Below, piece after piece: positions 58,448 through 64,000 of a DNA stretch of 64,000 nt (position 1 is its first letter; the number at the start of each line of letters is the position of its first letter). The stretch spans positions 1 to 64,000 of the forward strand of contig NZ_SUEG01000008.1 of the NCBI RefSeq assembly GCF_005063415.1, given 5' to 3'. Origin of the DNA: Mesorhizobium sp. Lineage in GTDB: Bacteria > Pseudomonadota > Alphaproteobacteria > Rhizobiales > Rhizobiaceae. The notes beneath the pieces are model-generated. The model worked only from the letters and a program-made list of their open reading frames with translations. It was not told where the DNA came from and made no database searches. Made by a program: the position numbers and the translations under genes.

Positions 58448-59688
58448 TCGGCGGCCCGCCACTCCCGCTCGAACAGCTCCTTGAGCTGTCCAATGCTTGC
58501 CATATGATCGAAATTGCCGCGCACGCGCCGCTCCGCGGCGTCGCCGAGGCGGTCGCGGAGCACGGGATCACGGATCAGGCGCTCCAGCGCCTGTGCCAGG
58601 GCAATCGGGTTTTCCGTCGGAACCAGCAGCCCGGTTTCATCCGGCGATAAAAGCTCCGGCACGCCGGAAATATCGGTCGACACGCAGGCAAGCCGCTGGC
58701 TAGCCGCTTCCACCAGAACGTTCGGCAGACCGTCCCGGTCACCATTTGCGGTGATCCTGCAGGCAAGGGCGAAGATGTCGGCACACCGGTAGTGCTCAAG
58801 CACCTCCTCCTGCGCCAGCGCGCCTTTCCAAGAGACGCGACGATCCAGGCCGAGCTTTTGCGCCAGCGCCTTGAGCCGTTCCAGTTCCTCGCCGCCGCCG
58901 ATGTGCTCGAAACGCCACGCCAAATCACCAGGCAACAGGGCAAGGGCCTCCAGCAACGTATCGTAACCTTTCTTTTCAACGGCGCGCCCGACGCTCAGAA
59001 CGATAACGGGTTCGTCCGGCGCCGAGCCGTCATGCTGTTTTCGCGCCTCGCCGAAACTGCCGAAGCGATCAAGGTCGAGGCCATGATAGCTCAGATGCAC
59101 AGACGAGTTGCCGTTAGCGAGTTTTTTCAGACGGTCGAAGCCGGTTTTCGTGCAAGTGACCGTCCAGCGGGCCGAGGAAAGCTTCCCAGCCAGATCCCAG
59201 TCCGCTGAAGTCCAGATGTCCTTGGCATGGGCCGAGCAGCTCCAGGGCAGGCCACGAAGCTGGCTGGCATAGCGCGTCACCGATGCCGGTGTGTGCGCGA
59301 AATGTGCATGCAGCCAGCCTGCGTCTTCCGGCCATTCGGCCGCCAGCACGAGCGCTTGCCCGAAGCGGCGCGCGCGATTGCGCGTAAAGTCGCGGGGCAT
59401 ATCGGCAGCCAGCGATCCGAGCGCGCGCCAGAAGCACGGCCGCAGCAGATAGGCAAACAGCGAGCGAAGCACGCGCAGCGGCTCTTGATGCAGATATTCC
59501 GGCAGATAATGGACGGGCGCTTTGATCTCGTCATGCACGGGGTGGCGTTTTTCGTCGGTCGGCCGCCTGAGCGCGACGAGTATCAGGTCGAACCCCGCAC
59601 GCTCAAGACCGAGCAGTTCCTGCGCGATGAAGGTTTCGGACAGCCGCGGATAGCCCTTCAGAACCACGACGATCTTGCGATGTTGCAA
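58444..59688 (-). CDS. GT4-type glycosyltransferase
   Basis: This 414-residue GT-B protein has an N-terminal half MQHRKIVVVLKGYPRLSETFIAQELLGLERAGF, the entry motif shared by exopolysaccharide GT4 enzymes (PxLSETFI). The C-terminal half contains VLSVGRAVEKKGYDTLLEAL and DGLPNVLVEAASQRLACVST (donor site with Glu). It is the middle gene of a tight operon, 1 base after the upstream gene and overlapping the next by 4 bases. It is likely to add one sugar of the locus glycan in the cytoplasm or at the inner face of the membrane. Confidence 0.92.
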   Translation of the reverse strand: MQHRKIVVVLKGYPRLSETFIAQELLGLERAGFDLILVALRRPTDEKRHPVHDEIKAPVHYLPEYLHQEPLRVLRSLFAYLLRPCFWRALGSLAADMPRDFTRNRARRFGQALVLAAEWPEDAGWLHAHFAHTPASVTRYASQLRGLPWSCSAHAKDIWTSADWDLAGKLSSARWTVTCTKTGFDRLKKLANGNSSVHLSYHGLDLDRFGSFGEARKQHDGSAPDEPVIVLSVGRAVEKKGYDTLLEALALLPGDLAWRFEHIGGGEELERLKALAQKLGLDRRVSWKGALAQEEVLEHYRCADIFALACRITANGDRDGLPNVLVEAASQRLACVSTDISGVPELLSPDETGLLVPTENPIALAQALERLIRDPVLRDRLGDAAERRVRGNFDHMASIGQLKELFEREWRAAE

Positions 59689-59689
59689 C

Positions 59690-60904
59690 TCAGGTCATTC
59701 CTTCAATGACCGAAAGGTGATGGCCGGCCCGCCGGTCGAGCAGTTCCGCGACGATTTCGGAAATATGAGGCAGCCCCTCCAGCGTCAGATGCGGATTGCT
59801 CTGCGACGGGCGGGGCCGGTCCGGCAGCACCTTCAGTGCATCAGCAAACCGCCGGGAATCCTCGGCTTCTTCCGGCAAAAGCATCTCGATGAGGCCGAGT
59901 TCGGCTGCCCGCCGTGCGCGGATCAGTTGTTCCCGGCGGGGCTCGACGCGCGGCACGATCAGCGCCGGCTTGTCGAAAGACAGTATCTCGCAATAGGTGT
60001 TGTAGCCGCCCATCGCCACTACCGCCTTGGCGCCCGCAATCAGGTCTTCCATGCGGTTGTCGAACTCGATGATCTTGATGTAGGGGATCTTGGACCCCTT
60101 CCTGAGCAGCTTGTTGCGCTTGCGCGCCGGCATGTAAGGCCCAAGCACGATCAGGGCTCTATGCTGCAATTGCGGATCCTGCTGATAGGCATCGATGACG
60201 TCGTGGATCAGATCGGCGCCGTCACCGCCGCCACCGGTGGTAACGAGGATATAGTCGCCCTCGGGCCGGTGGCCGGGCAACTCGTTCCGCTGCAGGCTCC
60301 GTTGCAGGAAACCGACGAACCTCATCTTTGCCCTGACAGCCGGGGGTACATCCAGGCCGGTCAACGGATCGTAGAAATCCGGCGGACCATAGGCCCAGAC
60401 CTTGTCGTAGAAGACGCCTATCTTGCGCATCACGTCTCTGCGTGCCCACTCTGCTTCGAGCAGATGCGGCGCATCCATCACCTCGCGCAGGCCAAGCACC
60501 AGCGTGGTGCCCCGCGTCTTGAGGTAGGACAGCGTGTCCTCAATCTCACCGCGCAGGCCGAGCGGTTCCTTGTCGACGATGAAGATATCCGGCCGGAAGG
60601 TCTCAGCTGTATGGCGGATGATCGACTGGCGCATCCTTAGCGTCTCATGCAGATCGATGTCCTTTTCCAGCGAGGTGTATTCGCCGTTGCGCAGCTTGAT
60701 GACGCTGGGGATCTTCACGAAGTCGACACGGGCGCGGTAGTCGAAGGCGCCAGCGATAGTCGCACCCGAAATGATAAGCACCTGAAGTCCGCGGAAATCC
60801 TCGACCAGCGAATGCGCGATAGTCCGGCACCGCTGCAAATGGCCGAGCCCGAACGTGTCGTGGCTGTACATGAGAATTCGAGCGTTTTCTGCGTGCTGGG
60901 TCAT
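59690..60904 (-). CDS. MurG-like (GT28-type) glycosyltransferase
   Basis: This 404-residue protein starts MTQHAENARILMYSHDTFGLGHLQRCRTIAHSLVEDF, the same GLGHLxR pattern as the downstream 57254-58447 enzyme, so the two are probably paralogues. The C-terminal half has YILVTTGGGGDGADLIHDVI, AMGGYNTYCEILSFDKPALIVPR and VEPRREQLIRA. It is the first gene of the three-glycosyltransferase operon. No strong ribosome site is visible (weak AAGAGACG). Acceptor and sugar are not predictable. Confidence 0.85.
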   Translation of the reverse strand: MTQHAENARILMYSHDTFGLGHLQRCRTIAHSLVEDFRGLQVLIISGATIAGAFDYRARVDFVKIPSVIKLRNGEYTSLEKDIDLHETLRMRQSIIRHTAETFRPDIFIVDKEPLGLRGEIEDTLSYLKTRGTTLVLGLREVMDAPHLLEAEWARRDVMRKIGVFYDKVWAYGPPDFYDPLTGLDVPPAVRAKMRFVGFLQRSLQRNELPGHRPEGDYILVTTGGGGDGADLIHDVIDAYQQDPQLQHRALIVLGPYMPARKRNKLLRKGSKIPYIKIIEFDNRMEDLIAGAKAVVAMGGYNTYCEILSFDKPALIVPRVEPRREQLIRARRAAELGLIEMLLPEEAEDSRRFADALKVLPDRPRPSQSNPHLTLEGLPHISEIVAELLDRRAGHHLSVIEGMT

Positions 60905-61027
60905 TGTTGAACGTCTCTTAGAATTCTCGCTTTGAGGACCGTGAGCGACCCGACGGCTTCGAAACCATCCTGGTTTTGAAACATGAGGCCGCGATTTTCA
61001 ATTTGTATTACTTCTGTGGAATGCCTG
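60905..61027. promoter_or_regulatory. short upstream region of the glycosyltransferase operon
   Basis: The 123 bases between the operon start and a pseudogene should contain the promoter reading leftward. I see no clear -35/-10 pair or operator. Confidence 0.3.
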
Positions 61028-61429
61028 TCAGATAACTTTCTGATTGCCTGAGTCCGAAACTAGATGGATTGGCGAATATCGCCTCGGCGGGAGCGGGCCG
61101 AGACTCCCTGTTGTTGTTTTGGGATGGGTGGACGGGGAAAGCGGTGTCCAAAAGATCGGCAGAAGTCATCCCTCTTGATTCCAATAAGCTCCGGTCTCTC
61201 CGAACTCGATTGGTTTCGGAGCGGTGAAAGCGAATTCCGCTATCCTGCGCATATAGTCAATTGCTTGATCGGTATACGAAAGGACAGGGTCGCCGGGCGT
61301 CGCACGGCGCATGTTGTTGTAGAACTCATTTCGCGCGCCATTGGTCTCGGTCTTGGGGGACCAAAGGTGCTGCCCATCAATCTCTTGACGGGCGGTCTGA
61401 TTATGATTCACCGACCAGAACTGAGCCAT
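61028..61429 (-). pseudogene. HNH-nuclease-type (EVE/PUA-like N-terminus) gene broken by a stop codon
   Basis: From the ATG at 61429 the frame reads MAQFWSVNHNQTARQEIDG... LWSPKTETNGARNEFYNNM... PGDPVLSYTDQ... FAFTAPKP... GAYWNQEG, then TGA at 61166-61168. The same frame continues LLPIFWTPLSPSTHPK... LPPRRYSPIHLVSDSGNQ to a second stop at 61028. Intact relatives have Trp (TGG) at the stop and continue past the RYSPI...GNQ motif to an HNH nuclease domain, which is absent here. So it is both nonsense-mutated and truncated. Confidence 0.75.
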
Positions 61430-61773
61430 CTATCGCCCAAGCTAGCCGGAATTTCGGCAGGAATCGAGTGGATGCCAGCGGTCACAACACACCGCCTGCA
61501 GCAGGGTGTGTGCAACACCGGTTGCTTGTCGATCGCTTTGGCCTCTGGCTAATGCCTTAGCTGGGGCGGTGACGGTACTTTTTGAGACGACCTGAGCGCG
61601 TCGCCGAACGTCGCGAGGTGCGAAAATCGCTCGATTGGTCCCGATAGTTGGCGAAACCTCAATGAGTTTGATGATTGGCCTCGTAGGTTCACAGAGGGCG
61701 GCGACGATCTCGTCGGGGTTCTCTTCCGCCTAGTTGAAGATCCAGGCGGCCGACCGGGAGATCGACGACTTCA
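61430..61773. other. intergenic region with no recognised gene
   Basis: The 344 bases between the broken nuclease gene and the AHSA1 gene contain only unsupported frames. A short piece resembling the end of the guaA attachment core (ATCGAGTGG near 61462-61472) matches over too few bases to count. It may be decayed accessory DNA. Confidence 0.45.
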
Positions 61774-62292
61774 TCACCGTCGCACGCTCGCGCCTAGCGT
61801 GACGAGAAGCTCGTCCAGTTGCTCGAACGTCTCGCCCATCGCATCCGCCGCCCCGGTGCCGGCAGCGTCGAGAGCTTCCTTTGAGGGATAGAGCTCGTGC
61901 ATGACCAGCAGCGTCTTGCCACCTTTTTCCTCGAAGGTCACCGTGGTGATGGGTCCACCGTCACCACCCTCGTCATTGGTCCAGACGAGGCGCGAGTGCG
62001 GTGTCACTTCGATATACCTACCGAAGAACTCGTCAGGGTTTGAGGCATCGTGGCCGAACACCAAACGGTATCTGCCCCCGACACGAACATCCATCTCGCA
62101 GGAACGCAGGAACATGCCCATCGACTCCGGTGCCCACCACCGCATGAACAGCTCGGGCTTGGTCCAAGCCTCGAACACGGTGCGCGCCGGCGCGTCAAAG
62201 GTTCGCGTAACGACCAGCTCCCGGTCGGACTTCCGTTCCACCATCGTGCGGTTCTGCATGGGGGTGGGCTCACTAGCTCTTGTTTCGTCCAT
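61774..62292 (-). CDS. AHSA1/SRPBCC-domain protein
   Basis: This 172-residue START-like protein of the Aha1-C/SRPBCC group has DRELVVTRTFDAPARTVFEAWTKPELFMRWWAPE (~23-56), RYRLVF, FFGRYIEVTPHSRLVWTNDEG, TVTFEEKGGKTLLVM and a C-terminal helix. In rhizobia these are typically paired with an ArsR repressor, as here: the genes overlap by 20 bases, and the AHSA1 ribosome site GGAGAAAG lies inside arsR. The ligand or role is unknown; stress or metabolite binding is usual for the family. Confidence 0.9.
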   Translation of the reverse strand: MDETRASEPTPMQNRTMVERKSDRELVVTRTFDAPARTVFEAWTKPELFMRWWAPESMGMFLRSCEMDVRVGGRYRLVFGHDASNPDEFFGRYIEVTPHSRLVWTNDEGGDGGPITTVTFEEKGGKTLLVMHELYPSKEALDAAGTGAADAMGETFEQLDELLVTLGASVRR

Positions 62293-62635
62293 CGACTTTC
62301 TCCTTCCGTTTCAATTCCTCGACAACCTTGTCCAACTCGTTGAAGCGTGCGTCCCAGAGCTGGCGGTGCCTCTCGATCCATGCCGCCTCTTCCTCCAGTG
62401 CGCGTAGGCCAAGCTTGCAGGTCCGCACGCGCCCAACCTTCTCCGTGGTGACGAGCCCCGCCTTCTCCAAGACGCCGACGTGCTTCTTCATGCCCGTGAG
62501 GGTCATGTGGAACTTTTCGGCAAGGTCCGTGATCGAGGCGTCTGCTCGTCCGAGTTGCTCCAAAACGCCGCGCCGGGTGGCGTCCGAGAGCGCGGCGAAC
62601 GAGGCATCGAGGTGGGGCATTAAATACTGAACCAT
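62273..62635 (-). CDS. ArsR-family transcriptional repressor
   Basis: This 120-residue winged-helix repressor has LDASFAALSDATRRGVLEQLGRADASITDLAEKFHMTLTGMKKHVGVLEKAGLVTTEK, with the HTH at ~36-60. It has no metal-binding cysteine motif, so it belongs to the non-metal ArsR group coupled to AHSA1 proteins. The first ATG (MVQY, as in homologues) lies in the centre of a 32-bp perfect palindrome with no ribosome site, suggesting leaderless or weak translation under tight autoregulation. It is translationally coupled to the AHSA1 gene. Confidence 0.9.
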   Translation of the reverse strand: MVQYLMPHLDASFAALSDATRRGVLEQLGRADASITDLAEKFHMTLTGMKKHVGVLEKAGLVTTEKVGRVRTCKLGLRALEEEAAWIERHRQLWDARFNELDKVVEELKRKEKVDGRNKS

Positions 62636-62651
62636 ATGGTTCAGTATTTAA
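62620..62651. promoter_or_regulatory. 32-bp perfect palindromic operator over the arsR start
   Basis: TTAAATACTGAACCAT (62620-62635) is followed immediately by its exact reverse complement (62636-62651). The centre is CAT|ATG, so the arsR ATG forms half of the symmetry axis. This is the obvious binding site of the ArsR dimer and would block both transcription and start-codon access. Confidence 0.8.
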
Positions 62652-62739
62652 CAGACGGGTTGGCGGCGTGCAAGGGGAGGCCGAGTGGGCTGCGTTGCCG
62701 GCCGCCCCTTCTGGTAAATCGCAAGCGATTAGCGGATGT

Positions 62740-63093
62740 TCAAGTCGGAGCAGGGTCGGTGAGGAAGGGCATGATGTCCACGCCGTCTCCTGGGAAGACC
62801 GTGAAATGCGGGTGGTTCTCGAACAGGCGGGCGGCGGCATCGATGGTATCGGCCTCGACGACAATATAGCCGCAGAAAGGGTTCACGGCGTCGGCGATGC
62901 CGTCCCTGGTAACGCGCCTCGCCTTACCGACCATGCCGCCGCGATCGGGGAAAAATGCGGCATTTCTCTCCTCCCAGTCCGCCCACTGCTGTAGGCCGAC
63001 GGCATCAATCGCATCTTGCTCGGGCTTAGGCAGGCTACGAAAGCGGGCGAGGTCTTCGGGCTTCATGGTGTAGACGGCGAGAAAACGGGGCAT
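62740..63093 (-). CDS. YCII-related small protein
   Basis: This 117-residue protein resembles the YciI-like dimeric alpha-beta barrel family: MPRFLAVYTMKPEDLARFRSLPKPEQ, EERNAAFFPDRGGMVGKARRVT, VNPFCGYIVVEADTIDAAARLFENHPHFTVFPGDGVDIMP. The function is unknown; some relatives are small enzymes or binding proteins. It is transcribed toward the ArsR/AHSA1 pair with 104 bases between, so it may share regulation. AAGAAAA precedes the ATG. Confidence 0.78.
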   Translation of the reverse strand: MPRFLAVYTMKPEDLARFRSLPKPEQDAIDAVGLQQWADWEERNAAFFPDRGGMVGKARRVTRDGIADAVNPFCGYIVVEADTIDAAARLFENHPHFTVFPGDGVDIMPFLTDPAPT

Positions 63094-63576
63094 GCGGCGG
63101 TTTTTTCTTCATGCTGGCAGAAGCATGCTAGCTTAGTCTCCTGGAGGACCCAAGTCACTGCGCATTACCACCCTTTAAATGCCCGCCCGCTATTTGCGTC
63201 AGTCCTGTCGATGCCTGTCAGTGAGCGCAGGTCCGAGTTTATGGGGGCTGCCTTGTTCATCCTCGGCGATCGCTCCGGCGCGCCGGATTGCCGTAAACAC
63301 ACCTCGACCAGTCTTTGCTTGAGCGGAGCAACTCCTGATCTCCCGCTTCGGCGAAGTAACCTCGCCACACTCTACGATCTCCCAACTGCTGCGTCGGGCC
63401 GGTCTCAAGGGGCGTTCAGGCCAACAATGACCCGAGGCTGAAGCTGGCACCCATTTCGACGCTGACCTGCCGGCGGGCGGAACTGCTCCACCACCAGATC
63501 AACGGGCACATCAAGCGTCATCCCTGTTCGGGGGACAGCCCGAATGCAGTCCGGCCGCCAAACGATGTGCTCACGA
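63094..63576. other. intergenic region with no recognised gene
   Basis: 483 bases between the YCII-like and HxlR genes hold only unsupported frames. The minus-strand frame at 63405-63626 (LDVPVDLVVEQFRPPAG) overlaps the HxlR gene and shows no family match. It may be decayed accessory DNA. Confidence 0.45.
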
Positions 63577-63927
63577 TCATTCAGCCGAAGAATCACGGAG
63601 CAGCAGGCGCGACCCGACGTCCACAATAGACCTGATAGCGGGAAGCAGTTCCTGCCCCAGCGACGTCAGCTCATACTCCACGGTCGGCGGCGATGTCGGC
63701 ATCACGTTGCGATAGAGGACGCCGCGCTCCTCGAGGTCCCGCAGTCTGCTGGTCAGTACCTTCGCCGAAACGGCTGGGATATCGCGGCGGAGTTCCGAGA
63801 ACCGACGCGGGCCTTCGCTCAGGGACCAGAGCACCTCGGGTGTCCAGCAGCCGCCAAGCAGCGCCATGCACCTCGACATGGGGCAGCCGGCGAGAGCCTT
63901 CACCTTTTTTCGCGTCTTGAGAACCAT
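63577..63927 (-). CDS. HxlR-family transcriptional regulator
   Basis: This 116-residue HxlR winged helix has cysteines near the N-terminus (LAGCPMSRCMALLGGCWTPEVLWSLSEGPRRFSELRRDIPAVSAKVLTSRLRDLEERGVL), a wing (RNVMPTSPPTVEYELTSLGQ) and a C-terminal dimer helix. The conserved CP-x3-C pattern could be redox- or electrophile-sensing, as in HypR/YodB/QorR. The start is set at the ATG at 63927 with AAGGG upstream; the longer frame to 63984 lacks family features. An 8-bp inverted repeat upstream is a likely operator. Its divergent target would lie beyond the window. Confidence 0.88.
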   Translation of the reverse strand: MVLKTRKKVKALAGCPMSRCMALLGGCWTPEVLWSLSEGPRRFSELRRDIPAVSAKVLTSRLRDLEERGVLYRNVMPTSPPTVEYELTSLGQELLPAIRSIVDVGSRLLLRDSSAE

Positions 63928-63955
63928 CGTGCACCCTTCTCGGGGAGTTTCCAGT

Positions 63956-63981
63956 TGGTTACCGGAAAATAGTGGTAACCA
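63956..63981. promoter_or_regulatory. probable HxlR operator
   Basis: TGGTTACC (63956-63963) and GGTAACCA (63974-63981) are perfect inverted repeats with a 10-base spacer, 29 bases upstream of the hxlR start. A similar TGGTTTCC occurs at 63990. This is the expected place for autoregulation and control of a divergent gene outside the window. Confidence 0.55.
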
Positions 63982-64000
63982 CAAGATACGTGGTTTCCAA

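Noticed and set aside
61462-61475. Third copy of the guaA attachment core (ATCGAGTGG...)
   Set aside because: Only about ten bases match, with no extension, so chance is a sufficient explanation.
9137-61580. Recurring GACGGTACTTT-like phrase near 9137, 13988 and 61569
   Set aside because: Short and variable; no flanking similarity that I can align, so not called a repeat family.

Overview
The window is GC-rich, densely coding chromosomal DNA from an alphaproteobacterium of the Rhizobiales. The best fit is Mesorhizobium or a close relative. The evidence is the style of the housekeeping genes (katG tail, aqpZ, rsmB, guaA), rhizobial-type intergenic palindromic mosaics, many class III nucleotidyl cyclases, and NodS/NodB-like domains. 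The taxon is inferred from gene content only.

Layout. 1-6.4 kb is core genome: the last codons of katG, an aquaporin, RsmB, a thioesterase, a nucleoside-phosphorylase-family protein, a MarR regulator and guaA. From 6.4 to 9.4 kb there is a small accessory segment (HxlR regulator with a divergent QorB-like reductase, a DsbA-like protein, a frameshifted AraC remnant). It is bounded by the 3' end of guaA and a second, imperfect copy of that end, so it looks like a genomic-island scar. 9.6-13.7 kb is a LysR-linked set of two SDR enzymes, an SRPBCC protein and an F420/NADP-reductase-like protein. An MscS-type channel follows.

16.7-22.1 kb holds the most interesting locus: four tightly packed genes on the minus strand. 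They encode a coiled-coil protein, a 1021-aa membrane protein (cytoplasmic longin/roadblock-like region, one TM segment, four 136-aa periplasmic repeats, OmpA domain), a Ras-like small GTPase and a class III adenylate cyclase. I read this as a possible envelope-to-GTPase-to-cAMP relay.

22.5-25.7 kb encodes a three-domain GT2 / NodS-like methyltransferase / NodB-like deacetylase fusion, preceded by a broken GT2 copy. 25.7-49.6 kb is rich in cyclases: a zinc-ribbon cyclase-ATPase-TPR protein, a periplasmic binding protein paired with a membrane cyclase, a DUF5939 cyclase, another soluble cyclase and a DUF3095 cyclase relative. These are interspersed with an unknown 461-aa protein, a GNAT, a membrane protein, a methyltransferase and a peptide-type ABC importer operon.

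47-61 kb looks like a glycoconjugate locus: UDP-sugar dehydrogenase, GT4, deacetylase, an unusual ABC exporter with a degenerate ATPase domain, a cyclic-nucleotide-binding protein, an MBL hydrolase, a methyltransferase and a three-gene glycosyltransferase operon. 61-64 kb is accessory again: a nonsense-mutated HNH-nuclease-like pseudogene, an ArsR/AHSA1 pair with a 32-bp perfect palindromic operator, a YCII-like protein and an HxlR regulator. I saw no tRNA, rRNA, CRISPR array, intact transposase or integrase.
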